64,000 bases of DNA from Verrucomicrobiota bacterium. Its GTDB lineage: Bacteria; Verrucomicrobiota; Verrucomicrobiia; Verrucomicrobiales; Akkermansiaceae. The DNA lies in assembly GCA_027619375.1 (NCBI GenBank), contig JAQCFL010000001.1:1-64000 (forward strand). The letters are read 5' to 3'. Shown here one piece after another: positions 1 to 9,903 of the stretch (position 1 is the stretch's first letter; each line of letters starts with the position of its first letter). The position numbers were made by a program, and so were the translations under genes. The notes under the pieces were generated by a model. The model had not been told where the DNA came from. It saw nothing but the letters and a program-made list of their open reading frames with translations, and did no database searches.

Positions 1-96
1 CTTCGCGTCACGGTTTGTTTGGTGGTGGTCACGCGGAACATCGCCGACTTCTCGAGTTCGGGCGTCAAGACGCTCAACCCGTTTGGAGATCGTTGA
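1..96 (+). CDS. C-terminal fragment of a PIN-domain (VapC-like) toxin, truncated by the window start
   Basis: Frame 1 reads LRVTVCLVVVTRNIADFSSSGVKTLNPFGDR*, resembling the VapC/PIN C-terminus (VTRNxxDF...GVxxLNPF). Not in the supplied ORF track. Confidence 0.6.
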   Translation, partial: LRVTVCLVVVTRNIADFSSSGVKTLNPFGDR

Positions 97-163
97 GACG
101 AGGCGGCTGCGGCCGCTGCGGTTTGCGCTCCCTGTGAAGAGGAAAACCTGATTTCCTTCGGGC

Positions 164-493
164 GTGGAGTTCACGGAGATAGACCGGGATGATTTTCGGG
201 CCTTGCTGGAGGAGATCGGGCAGACGCACATGCCCTTCGGGATGTTCGGGCCGAAGGACTATCCGCCGGCGGGGGTGCCGATCATCGACCTGCCGCCGGA
301 GTATCTGGCGTGGTTCAAGGAGCGGGGATTTCCGAAGGGGCGGCTGGGGGAGTTGATGGAGATCGTCTTCGAGGTGAAGCAGACCGGGTCGGACGGGGTG
401 TTCGCGCCGATTCGGCAGGCCAAGGGCGGGCGATTCTCCCTGCGGAAGAAAAGAAAAAGAATTGTCACATTTGAGGACGATTCGGACGAATAG
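164..493 (+). CDS. DUF3820 family protein
   Basis: 109 aa; MPFGMFGPKDYPPAGVPIIDLPPEYLAWFKERGFPKGRLGELM matches the DUF3820 pattern (MPFGK..G..I.DLP..YL.WF...GFP.G.LG). GTG start. Confidence 0.7.
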   Translation: MEFTEIDRDDFRALLEEIGQTHMPFGMFGPKDYPPAGVPIIDLPPEYLAWFKERGFPKGRLGELMEIVFEVKQTGSDGVFAPIRQAKGGRFSLRKKRKRIVTFEDDSDE

Positions 494-583
494 GGGCTAA
501 GATAGGACGCTTGGCGGTGTCTTAGCCAACGAGGCGTGTTGACCGGAAGGGAAATGCCGCTTAAATGCTAATTTTACAGCACG

Positions 584-3500
584 ATGAACATGATGAATTG
601 GATCCTTGGAATGGTATTGGCGGGAGTGGTGCTGGCGGAGGGGGCGGTGGAGAATCCGAAGGGGCAGCGGGAGAAGGCGCAGGCCATGCAGAAGGCGGGG
701 AATTGGAAGGACGCGTTGGAGGTTTATCGAGGGCTGTTGACGGGGGTGAATGACGGGAAGAGCGGGCAGGATCTGGCGAAGGCGGTGGTTTCGTTGAATC
801 AACTGGGGCAGGTGCCGGAACTGGATGAACTGGTGGAGGGGGCGGTCGCCGGGCATCCGGAGAACTGGCGGGTGCTGGAGCAGGCCGCGAACAGCTATCA
901 GGGGGGGCCGCATTGGGGGCAGATCCTGGACGGGAAATTCCAACGAGGGGACAATCAGGGCGGGGGGACGTGGACGCAATCGGGCGATCGTGACCGGGTG
1001 CGGGCGATGCAGTTGTATTTGCTCGCCCTGGAGAAAGGTGGGGACGGGATGAAGGACGGGGAACGGGCCGAGGTGATGGAGCGGCTGGTGTCGGCGCTGA
1101 CGATGGGGCGCATGAATGCGCACACCGTCTGGGCGCTGGCGGTTTTGACGCCGCTGGATGAGTTGCCGGACTATGATGATGGGCGGGGACTTTCGAGTGG
1201 CTATGGCGCGCCGGTGGACGAGGCGGGGGATCCGCTGTATTTGTCGGTGCCGAAGAGTTGGGAGGCGGCGGGGAGTGACGGGGAGCGGTGGAGGTGGTTG
1301 CGGGAGGAGATGCGGCGGCTGGATCCGGGGCGGGCGGCGGGATTGGATTTCGAGTGGGCGAATTTTTTGCGTCAGCACTATGGGGTGACGACGCTCTCGG
1401 GCTTCGGTTGGTGGGGGCAGGCGCAGGGGCCGGACGAGTCGAAGGGGATCCTGGAGGCGCACACCCTGAAGGAGACCGAATCGCTGGCGAAATTGGCGGG
1501 CGGAGTGCGGCGTTTCGAATTGCGGGAGGACTATCAGTTTATTCCGTTGCTGCGGCGATTGTATGAGGCCGAGGGGGGCAATGCGAGCGCGGGGGACACG
1601 CTGGTGCAGGTGTTTCTGGATCGGCGGCAGTATGTGCAGGCGGCGAAGGAATTGCAGGCGGTGATTGCGGAGCACGGGACGGGGCATGAGAAGGCGCGGA
1701 CGAAGCTGATGGGGCAGATCGTGGGCGATTGGGGACGTTTCGAGCAGATTCCGATGTTCGGGGCGGGCGACAAGCCCACGGTACCCTTCGTGTATCGGAA
1801 TGCGGAGTCGGCGTCCTGTGAGTTGCACAAGATCAAGCTGGATCTGCTGGTGGCAAACATTTTCAGCCACATTGAGAGAAATCCGACCACCTTGAACTGG
1901 GATGAGACGACGGTCGGATCGGTGGGGCAGAGCCTGGTGGGCAAGGGGGAGAAGAAGTATCTGGGAGAGCGGGTCGCGCAATGGGAGGAGAAGCTGGATC
2001 CGCGGAAGGGGCATTGGGACACGCGGAGTGAGATCGAGGTGCCGACGGCGGAGGCGGGAGCCTATTTGCTGAAGGCGAAGGCGGGAGACGGCAACGTGTC
2101 GTGGATTGTGGTGTGGATTTCGGACTCCGTGCTGCTGCGGCATCAGACCAAGGAGGACATCATCTACTACTTCGGGGATTCGAAGGCAGGCAGTCCCCTG
2201 GAGGGGGAGATCGAATTTTTCGGTTACAAGATTCAGAACCGCGAAGGGGCGAAGCGGGTGCTGAAGAAATTTGACGTGTTGACGAAGAAATTTTCGAAGA
2301 AGATGGGCGAGGACGGGGTGCTGCGCCTGCCGCGGGACACCTTTGACAATGAGTATCGCTGGATGGCGGTGGCGCGGGGGGCTGGAGATCGGATGGCGCT
2401 AATGGGGTTCGACTACCAGCGTTGGCACGACTACCACTGGCAGGATTTTCGCACGGAGCGTTCCTACGGGATCACGGACCGGCCGGTGTATCGGCCTGGG
2501 CAGACGGTGAAGATCAAGTTTTGGAGTCGTGCGGCGCGGTATGACCTGGGGGAGGAGTCGATGTTTGCGAACCGCGAATGTGCGGTGGAGATTCACGAGG
2601 CGGGGGGCTCGAAGGTGCACGAGGCGAAGGGGCTGCGGACCGACGAATTTGGCGGCGTGGAATTGGAGTTTTCCCTGCCGGAGGAGGCGCGGTTGGGGCA
2701 GTACTCGGTGCAGATCACGGGCGAGGTGCCGGGTGGCAACATCATGTTTCGGGTCGAGGAATACAAGAAGCCGGAATATGAGGTGAGCGTGGAGGGGCCG
2801 AAGGCACCCGTCTCGCTGGGTGAGGAGATCGAGGCGACGGTGAAGGCGACCTACTATCATGGGGCACCGGTGACGGAGGCCAAGGTGAAGGTGAAGGTGC
2901 AGCGGTTCAGTCACACGGAGCGGTGGTTTCCCTCGGGGCGCTGGGATTGGTTGTATGGGAAGGGGTATTGGTGGTTCGGGCAGAACTATGACTGGTATCC
3001 GGGCTGGCGCGGCTGGGGTTGCATCCCGCCGACGCCGCCCTGGTGGGGTGGATCACGTTGGACGCCGCCCGAACTGGTCTTGGAGCGGGAGTATGAGATC
3101 GGGACAGACGGCACGGTGAAGGTGAAGATCGACACCTCCATTGCGAAGCTGGTGCACGGCGACATGGATCATCGGTATGAGATCACGGCGGAGGTGGTGG
3201 ATGCCTCGCGGCGGACGATCGTGGGCAGCGGCAAAGTCCTCGCGGCACGGAAGCCGTATGCGGTGACGGCGTGGCTGGATCGCGGCTATGCGCGGCCGGG
3301 TGAGCCGGTGACCTTGACCTGGGCGGCCAAGACGCTGGACGGCAAGGCGGTGAAGGCCGCGGGGAAGGCGACGCTTTATCGGGTGACGCTGGACGGGGAG
3401 GGGAAGGTTTCCGAGGAGGAGGTCAGGCAGTGGGATCAGGAAGCGGATGAGAGTGGGGAGGGCAGCCTGGTCTTCGAGGCTCCGGTGCAGGGGCAGTATC

Positions 3501-6500
3501 GCTTCGCGGTGGAGATGACCGATGAGAAGGGGAACAAAGAGGAGGGAGCGATCGTGTTTGTGGTGCGGGGCGAGCAGAATGACGGGCAGGGCTTGCGTTT
3601 CAACGACCTGGAGTTGGTGCTCGACAAGAAGCATTACGCCCCGGGGGAGACGGCGAGGATTTTGGTGAATGCCAATGAGTCAGGCGCGACGGTGCTGCTG
3701 TTTCTGCGCGGGTCGGGGAACGTGGCGGAACAGTTGGAGTTGCTGAAGATCGAGGGAAAATCGCGGGAGTATGCCCTGAAGCTGGAGCAGCGGGACATGC
3801 CGAACACCTTTGTGGAGGCGGTGACCATCGTGCGTGGCCGGGTGGTGACGGAGGTGCGGGAGATCGTGCTGCCGCCGGAGAAGCGGCTCTTGAACGTGGA
3901 GGTGGTGACGGAGAAGACGAAGTTCAAGCCGCGTGAGAAGGCGGCGGTGACGATTCGGTTGACCGATGAGCAGGGCGAGCCGTTCGTGGGGACGACTGCG
4001 GTGACGGTTTATGACAAGAGCCTCGAGTATATTTCCGGGGGCAGCAATGTGCCGGAGATCGGGTCGTTTTTCTGGAACTGGAAGCGTGGGTATTCGCGGG
4101 GTGCGCTGGGGCATTCGCAGGTGCTGGGCGGGGCGAATTTGGCGAAGCCGAAGGCGGAGCAGATGCAGTACTTGGGGCGATTTGGTGGCGTGGTGGAGGC
4201 TGCGGGATTCGGCAGGGTTGCTGGAGGTGGCGGGGGCGGGCTGGAAATGGCGGATGCGGCGATGAGGCCGGCGGCGCCGATGATGGCGCGGAGCGAGTCC
4301 AAGGCGAAGAAGGGGGATGCTTTTGCTGGGGAGGAAGAACACAATGCCGATGAAGGCGGGGAGGCCGCTGCGGAGGTGATGGTGCGCTCGGAGTTTGCGG
4401 ACCTCGTCAAATGGGCGGGATCGGTGAAGACGGACGAGCGGGGCGAGGCGGTGATCGAGCTGGACCTGCCAGACAACCTGACCACTTGGAAGATCAAGAC
4501 CTGGGGTCTGGGTCATGGGACTCGGGTGGGCGAGGGCAGCGCGGAGATCATCACCAGCAAGGATCTCATCGTGCGTTTGCAGGCGCCGCGGTTCTTCATC
4601 GAGGGTGATCGGGTCACGCTGAGTGCGGTGGTGCACAACTACCATGCGGAGGCGAAGGAGGTGCGGGTGAGCCTGGAGCTGGATGGCGGAACGCTGAGCA
4701 CGGAAGGTGGCTTGGAGAGCGCGGTGGTCATTCCGGCGGGCGGGGAGAAGCGGATCAACTGGACGGCGGTGGCGAAGCGGGAAGGGGAAGTGACGATCCG
4801 CATGAAGGCGATTGCCAAGGATGATGCGGACGCGATGGAGATGAAGTTTCCGGTGTATGTGCACGGCATGATGAAGACCGAGGCGTGGAGTCGGGCCATT
4901 GCGCCGGACGGGAACTCGACGACGATCAAGATCAACGTGCCGGAGAAGCGGCGTCCGAATGAGACACGCCTGGAGATTCGCTACTCGCCGACCATTGCCA
5001 CGGCGATGATCGATGCGCTGCCCTACCTGGCAAACTATCCTTACGGCTGCACCGAGCAGACCCTGAACCGCTTTGTGCCGACGGTGATCACGCAGAAGCT
5101 GTTGCAGGAGATGGAGATCGATCTGGATGCGGTGAAAAACAAGCGGGTGAATCTGAATCCCCAGGAGATCGGGGATCCTGCGGAGCGGGCCGCGCAGTGG
5201 AAGCAATGGAAGGAGAATCCGGTTTGGGACAAGGACGAGGTGGACAAGATGGTGGTGGCTGGCGTGAAGCGTTTGCGGGAACTGCAGAATGGTGATGGCG
5301 GCTGGGGCTGGTTTTCGGAGTGGAACGAGCAGTCCTATCCGCACACCACCGCGGTCGTCGTTAACGGGTTGGTGGTGGCCAAGGAGAATGGTGCGGCCAT
5401 TCCCGGGGACATGTTGGAACGCGGGGTGGCGTGGCTGAAGCGCCATGAGGAGAAGGAAGCGGAGGAGATTCGGATGTGGAAAAAGCGCAAGGAGCACACC
5501 CGACAGAGTGCGGGGGCGATGGACGCCATGGTGCGGGAGATTCTCGGGAAGGCCGGGGTGGATCATGCGGAGATGCTGGGTTTTCTCTTCCGTGACAAGG
5601 TCGACCTGCCGGTCTATGCGAAATGCCTGCTCGGCCTGGAACTGCATCGGGTGAAGCGGAACGGCGATCGTGATGCGGTGCTGCACAACATCGAGCAATT
5701 CCTGCAGAAGGACGCCGAGAACCAGACCGCCTATCTGGACCTCGGGAATGGCGGCTACTGGTGGCATTGGTATGGCAGCGAGTTTGAGGCCCACGCCAGC
5801 TACCTGAAACTCCTCGCGGCGGTGAAGCCGGACAGCGAGGAGGCGCGGGGTCTGGTGAAATACCTGGTGAACAACCGGAAGCACGCCACCTATTGGAAAT
5901 CGACCCGCGACACGGCCTATTGCATCGAGGCGATGGCCGACTATCTGCGGGCCAGCGGGGAGACTGCGCCGGAGATGGAAGTGGAGGTTTTATTCGATGG
6001 GAAGACGCTGAAGACGGTGAGCATATCGAAGGAGAATCTGTTCAGCTTTGATGGCACCGCGGTGGTGGGGGGGGACATCCTCGGGGCCGGGGAGCATGTC
6101 ATCGAGTTGCGGAAGAAGGGGAAGGGGCCGCTGTATGCCAACGCCTATCTATCGGTCTTCACGCTGGAGGATTTCATCACCAAGGCCGGGCTGGAGGTGA
6201 AGGTGGAGCGGAGTTTCTACAAGCTCGTGCCGGTGGAGGCGAGGCAGGCGGTGGCTGGTTCGAAGGGGCAGGCGCTGACCCAGCGGAAGGAGAAGTTCGA
6301 GCGGGTGCCGCTGAAGACCGGGGATACCGTGGTGAGCGGGGACCTGATCGAGGTGGAGTTGTCGGTGGAGAGCAAGAACGACTACAGCTATCTGGTCTTT
6401 GAGGACTGGAAGGCGGCGGGACTGGAACCGGTGGAAGTGCGGAGCGGCTACAACCGGAACGGACTGGGGGCCTACATGGAGCTGCGGGACGAGAAGGTGG

Positions 6501-6667
6501 CGCTCTTTGTGCGGAGTTTGCCGCAGGGGCGGCACAACCTGAGCTACCAGCTACGGGCGGAGATTCCGGGGATCTTCAGTGCGCTGCCGACGCGGGCCGA
6601 GGCGATGTATGCGCCGGAGTTGAAGGCGAATTCGGACGAGATGAAGATCGAGGTGCGGGATCAGTAG
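584..6667 (+). CDS. Bacterial alpha-2-macroglobulin family protein with thioester motif
   Basis: 2027 aa; N-terminal signal-like segment, MG-like domains, thioester motif YPYGCTEQTLNRFVPT, and an A2M terpenoid cyclase-like region (NGDGGWGWFSEWNEQSYPHTTA). Confidence 0.9.
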   Translation: MNMMNWILGMVLAGVVLAEGAVENPKGQREKAQAMQKAGNWKDALEVYRGLLTGVNDGKSGQDLAKAVVSLNQLGQVPELDELVEGAVAGHPENWRVLEQAANSYQGGPHWGQILDGKFQRGDNQGGGTWTQSGDRDRVRAMQLYLLALEKGGDGMKDGERAEVMERLVSALTMGRMNAHTVWALAVLTPLDELPDYDDGRGLSSGYGAPVDEAGDPLYLSVPKSWEAAGSDGERWRWLREEMRRLDPGRAAGLDFEWANFLRQHYGVTTLSGFGWWGQAQGPDESKGILEAHTLKETESLAKLAGGVRRFELREDYQFIPLLRRLYEAEGGNASAGDTLVQVFLDRRQYVQAAKELQAVIAEHGTGHEKARTKLMGQIVGDWGRFEQIPMFGAGDKPTVPFVYRNAESASCELHKIKLDLLVANIFSHIERNPTTLNWDETTVGSVGQSLVGKGEKKYLGERVAQWEEKLDPRKGHWDTRSEIEVPTAEAGAYLLKAKAGDGNVSWIVVWISDSVLLRHQTKEDIIYYFGDSKAGSPLEGEIEFFGYKIQNREGAKRVLKKFDVLTKKFSKKMGEDGVLRLPRDTFDNEYRWMAVARGAGDRMALMGFDYQRWHDYHWQDFRTERSYGITDRPVYRPGQTVKIKFWSRAARYDLGEESMFANRECAVEIHEAGGSKVHEAKGLRTDEFGGVELEFSLPEEARLGQYSVQITGEVPGGNIMFRVEEYKKPEYEVSVEGPKAPVSLGEEIEATVKATYYHGAPVTEAKVKVKVQRFSHTERWFPSGRWDWLYGKGYWWFGQNYDWYPGWRGWGCIPPTPPWWGGSRWTPPELVLEREYEIGTDGTVKVKIDTSIAKLVHGDMDHRYEITAEVVDASRRTIVGSGKVLAARKPYAVTAWLDRGYARPGEPVTLTWAAKTLDGKAVKAAGKATLYRVTLDGEGKVSEEEVRQWDQEADESGEGSLVFEAPVQGQYRFAVEMTDEKGNKEEGAIVFVVRGEQNDGQGLRFNDLELVLDKKHYAPGETARILVNANESGATVLLFLRGSGNVAEQLELLKIEGKSREYALKLEQRDMPNTFVEAVTIVRGRVVTEVREIVLPPEKRLLNVEVVTEKTKFKPREKAAVTIRLTDEQGEPFVGTTAVTVYDKSLEYISGGSNVPEIGSFFWNWKRGYSRGALGHSQVLGGANLAKPKAEQMQYLGRFGGVVEAAGFGRVAGGGGGGLEMADAAMRPAAPMMARSESKAKKGDAFAGEEEHNADEGGEAAAEVMVRSEFADLVKWAGSVKTDERGEAVIELDLPDNLTTWKIKTWGLGHGTRVGEGSAEIITSKDLIVRLQAPRFFIEGDRVTLSAVVHNYHAEAKEVRVSLELDGGTLSTEGGLESAVVIPAGGEKRINWTAVAKREGEVTIRMKAIAKDDADAMEMKFPVYVHGMMKTEAWSRAIAPDGNSTTIKINVPEKRRPNETRLEIRYSPTIATAMIDALPYLANYPYGCTEQTLNRFVPTVITQKLLQEMEIDLDAVKNKRVNLNPQEIGDPAERAAQWKQWKENPVWDKDEVDKMVVAGVKRLRELQNGDGGWGWFSEWNEQSYPHTTAVVVNGLVVAKENGAAIPGDMLERGVAWLKRHEEKEAEEIRMWKKRKEHTRQSAGAMDAMVREILGKAGVDHAEMLGFLFRDKVDLPVYAKCLLGLELHRVKRNGDRDAVLHNIEQFLQKDAENQTAYLDLGNGGYWWHWYGSEFEAHASYLKLLAAVKPDSEEARGLVKYLVNNRKHATYWKSTRDTAYCIEAMADYLRASGETAPEMEVEVLFDGKTLKTVSISKENLFSFDGTAVVGGDILGAGEHVIELRKKGKGPLYANAYLSVFTLEDFITKAGLEVKVERSFYKLVPVEARQAVAGSKGQALTQRKEKFERVPLKTGDTVVSGDLIEVELSVESKNDYSYLVFEDWKAAGLEPVEVRSGYNRNGLGAYMELRDEKVALFVRSLPQGRHNLSYQLRAEIPGIFSALPTRAEAMYAPELKANSDEMKIEVRDQ

Positions 6668-6838
6668 GGGAAGGCCTGCGACCGGGACGGTCACGCCACT
6701 TGGTGACCTGCGGGTAGGTAGGTCGAGAGCCAACTCTTGCGAGCCGGGTTTGAACGTCTTGTTGGTTGACTCGAGGGTCAGGTTTGTCCGGCATGGGAAT
6801 GCCGGACAGCCTTTCACAGGCTGGAAGCCTGCGCCACT

Positions 6839-7750
6839 TTAGTCCAACGTCTTGGGGTACTCGCCGGCCTTGATGAGTTTCGCGATGCTTTCCATGACGC
6901 GTGGTTTGTCGTCGGGGTAGGTGACGCCGAACCAGGAACTGGTGGTGGGGAGGACGTGGCAGACTGCCTCAGCGGAGGCGATGAGGTTGTCGACGACGGT
7001 GGGAATGTAGCATTCCGATTTCGGGTCATTGCCGTGGGCTTGCAGAAACTTGACGAACTCCGTTTCGAGTTGGGCGAAGTGCTCGGGAGTGAAGCCCCAG
7101 AAGTTCATGGAGACGATGGCATCGCCGACGAGGGTGCGCTCTTCGCCGCCCACTGTCTCGCCGATGATTTCGCCACCCTTGCGGCGATCGATGCCGATGA
7201 TTTCCTCCACGTCGGAGAGGAAGCCCTTTTCGTGCTTGGTGATGCCGCGGTTGACGCCGCCGTGATCGCTGAGGGTCTTGTCGAGATAGTAGCCGACGAG
7301 GCAGGAGGAGACTGGTTTGGCGGCGTATTTGACCTCGGTCAGGAACTCGGCGGCGCGGACATAGGCGTCGCGGCCGTAGAAATCGTCGGCGTTGATGACC
7401 GCGAAGGGCTCGGTGATGACGTGCCTTGCCGCCCGCACGGCGTGGGCGGTGCCCCAAGGTTTGGCGCGGCCTGCGGGGACGGAATACCCCTCGGGGAGGT
7501 CATCGAGCTTCTGAAAGGCGTAGTCGATCTCGATTTTTCCGGCGAAGCGGGAGCCGATATTTTCCCGGAAGGCCTCCGCGAAATCCTCGCGGATGATGAA
7601 GACGACCTTGCCGAATCCCGCCCGAATCGCGTCGAAAACAGAGTAATCGAGGATGGTCTCACCGTGGGGGCCCATGGGATCCATTTGCTTGAGGCCGCCA
7701 TAACGGCTGCCCATTCCGGCGGCGAGGACGAGGAGTGTCGGTTTCTGCAT
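6839..7750 (-). CDS. Nucleotidyltransferase (NTP_transferase / sugar-nucleotide pyrophosphorylase-like)
   Basis: Starts MQKPTLLVLAAGMGSRYGGLKQMDPMGPHGETILDYSVFDA; LAAGMGSRYGG nucleotide-binding signature. The supplied 662-aa ORF over-extends upstream; ATG at 7750 is the natural start. Confidence 0.85.
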   Translation of the reverse strand: MQKPTLLVLAAGMGSRYGGLKQMDPMGPHGETILDYSVFDAIRAGFGKVVFIIREDFAEAFRENIGSRFAGKIEIDYAFQKLDDLPEGYSVPAGRAKPWGTAHAVRAARHVITEPFAVINADDFYGRDAYVRAAEFLTEVKYAAKPVSSCLVGYYLDKTLSDHGGVNRGITKHEKGFLSDVEEIIGIDRRKGGEIIGETVGGEERTLVGDAIVSMNFWGFTPEHFAQLETEFVKFLQAHGNDPKSECYIPTVVDNLIASAEAVCHVLPTTSSWFGVTYPDDKPRVMESIAKLIKAGEYPKTLD

Positions 7751-7867
7751 GGTGTGGATATTGCCACCGTTATGAGGGAGGAGTGGGTCGGTGGCAATGG
7801 GAATCTGGGAAGTTCTGAAGGACAAAACACCATTGCCGTCGGGGGGCGGGGGTCTTAGTCTCGATTC

Positions 7868-8902
7868 GTGCCCGACGTGCAAACGAATCAGTCCGATGCG
7901 GCCTGCGCCGATGCTTCCCGCAAGGACCTCGTCCGCAGAACATTCTACGCGATGATCCGGGCGCGTGCCTTGGAATCGAAGTTGGGGAGCCTCTACAAGG
8001 CGGGACAGATCGTGGGGGGCGTGTATCTCGGCAAGGGTCAGGAGGCGGTCAGCGCCTCGCTGGGGGCGAGTCTCACGAAAGGGCGGGACATTTTTGCACC
8101 GCTCATCCGGGACCAGGCCGGGCGGACGGCGTTTGGGGAGGATTTGCTCGATGCCACGCGGACCTATCTGGGCTCGGTGCTGGGGCCGATGCGAGGTCGG
8201 GACGGCAACATTCACCGTGGTCGGCCTGCGGAGGGCATGCCGGCCATGATCAGCCATCTGGGGGCGCTCATTCCGATGGTGGGGGGCATGTTGATGGCGC
8301 GGCGACTGCAGGGTCGATTGGAGGGGACGGTGGGGGCGACCTGCATCGGGGAGGGCGGTTCGTCCACCGGGGCTTTTCACGAGGGACTCAACATGGCGGC
8401 GGTGGAGAAGCTGCCCTTCGTGCTGGTGCTCGCCAACAACCAGTTTGCCTACTCGACGCCGACGGCAGAGCAGTTTGCCTGTGAACATTTGGTGGATCGC
8501 GCGAAGGGCTACGGTGTGGCGGGTCACGAAGTGGATGGGACGAACATGCTGGAATGCGTGGACGTGATCGGCAGGGCCGTGGCCAACGCGAGGGCGGGAG
8601 GCGGACCGCAGTTGGTGGTGGCGAACTTGTTGCGGTTGAGCGGACACGGCGAACACGATGATGGATTCTATGTGCCGGACGCCTTGAAGGACTCGGAAGT
8701 GGGCCGGGACTGTCTCGACATCGGAGAGCAGCAGATCTTGGAGGCGGGCTTTTCCACCACAAAAGAGATCGAGGAGTGGAAGGAATCGTGCGCAGAAGAG
8801 GTGCAGGCGTCCGTGGCGACCGTGCAACAGGAGCCGAAGCCCGATCCGTATCAGGATGATTGGCGGGCCTTCTCCACCCCGGGAATGTCCGGACTACACT
8901 AA
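7868..8902 (+). CDS. pdhA: 2-oxoacid (pyruvate) dehydrogenase E1 component, alpha subunit
   Basis: TPP-dependent E1alpha fold: GKGQEAVSASLGASL, RDGNIHRGRPAEGMPAMISHLGALIPMVGG, GEGGSSTGAFHEGLNMAAVEKLPFVLVLANNQFAYSTP. GTG start. Confidence 0.88.
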   Translation: MPDVQTNQSDAACADASRKDLVRRTFYAMIRARALESKLGSLYKAGQIVGGVYLGKGQEAVSASLGASLTKGRDIFAPLIRDQAGRTAFGEDLLDATRTYLGSVLGPMRGRDGNIHRGRPAEGMPAMISHLGALIPMVGGMLMARRLQGRLEGTVGATCIGEGGSSTGAFHEGLNMAAVEKLPFVLVLANNQFAYSTPTAEQFACEHLVDRAKGYGVAGHEVDGTNMLECVDVIGRAVANARAGGGPQLVVANLLRLSGHGEHDDGFYVPDALKDSEVGRDCLDIGEQQILEAGFSTTKEIEEWKESCAEEVQASVATVQQEPKPDPYQDDWRAFSTPGMSGLH

Positions 8903-8911
8903 GAATTGTTC

Positions 8912-9883
8912 ATGGCTGAATTCACCTACATCGACGCAATCCGCCAGGCGCAGCACGATCTGCTGGAGCAGGACGAGCGCGTATTCATTTACGGGCAGGA
9001 TGTCGGGAAATTTGGAGGAGCGTTCAAGGCGACGCAGGGGTTGCAGGCCAAGTTTCCGGGGCGGGTGATCGATTCGCCGATCAGCGAGGATGCCATGATC
9101 GGCATGGCCATCGGTGCGGCGGTGGAGGGGATGCGGCCCTTGATTGAGGTGCAATTCGCGGATTTCTCCTCGGTGGCCTTCAACCAGATCGTCAATCACG
9201 CCGGGACACATTTTTATCGGACGGGAGTGCCGATTCCGATCACGGTGCGCCTGCCTTCGGGGGGGACGCCGGGTTCGGGGCCCTTCCACAGCCAGATGAT
9301 GGAGGCGATCTATGCGCACTATCCCGGTCTGGTGGTGGTGACCCCGGCGACCGTGTCGGATGCCTACTCGATGCTGATTGATTCGGTGAAGCTGGACGAT
9401 CCGGTGCTCTACTGTGAGCACAAGTTTCTCTATCGGTGGCTGAAGTCGGACAGCATGACGAAGGGGGAGTATCTGCCCATCGGGAAGGCGCGGATCGTGC
9501 GGGCCGGGAAGCACGCCACAGTGGTGGCCTACAGCGCGATGGTGCATGAGGCCCTGCGGGCCGCGGAGCGATTGGCGGGCGAGGGCTGGGAGGTGGAGGT
9601 GGTTGATTTGCGCAGCGTCAAGCCGCTTGATACCGACACGGTGATGGCCTCCGTGGCGCGGACGGGGCGGCTGTTGGTGATCGGGGAGTCCTTTCCCTGG
9701 GGAGGGGTGACCGCAGAGGTGGTTTCGAGGGTCGTGGCGGAGGGCTTTCACCTGCTCGACGCGCCGCCGCAGCGCCTCAATGCCCGGGACACTCCGGTGC
9801 CTTACCATCCGAACCTCTGGGAGGTGCACCGACCGACCCTGGAATCGATCTGCCAGGCGATTCACAACCTACTCAACCTCTAG
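8912..9883 (+). CDS. pdhB: 2-oxoacid (pyruvate) dehydrogenase E1 component, beta subunit
   Basis: MAEFTYIDAIRQAQHDLLEQDERVFIYGQDVGKFGGAFKATQGL...VIDSPISEDAMIGMAIGAA; E1beta signatures, immediately after E1alpha. Confidence 0.9.
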   Translation: MAEFTYIDAIRQAQHDLLEQDERVFIYGQDVGKFGGAFKATQGLQAKFPGRVIDSPISEDAMIGMAIGAAVEGMRPLIEVQFADFSSVAFNQIVNHAGTHFYRTGVPIPITVRLPSGGTPGSGPFHSQMMEAIYAHYPGLVVVTPATVSDAYSMLIDSVKLDDPVLYCEHKFLYRWLKSDSMTKGEYLPIGKARIVRAGKHATVVAYSAMVHEALRAAERLAGEGWEVEVVDLRSVKPLDTDTVMASVARTGRLLVIGESFPWGGVTAEVVSRVVAEGFHLLDAPPQRLNARDTPVPYHPNLWEVHRPTLESICQAIHNLLNL

Positions 9884-9903
9884 TATTAACCTGCGAATTC
9901 ACC

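Noticed and set aside
497-2143. 548-aa minus-strand ORF opposite the A2M gene
   Set aside because: Arg/Pro/His/Leu-rich shadow ORF, typical of antisense reading of a high-GC gene; the plus strand has clear family motifs.
3680-5884. 734-aa minus-strand ORF opposite the A2M gene
   Set aside because: Same shadow-ORF composition (H/R/L/P-rich); overlaps the A2M thioester region.
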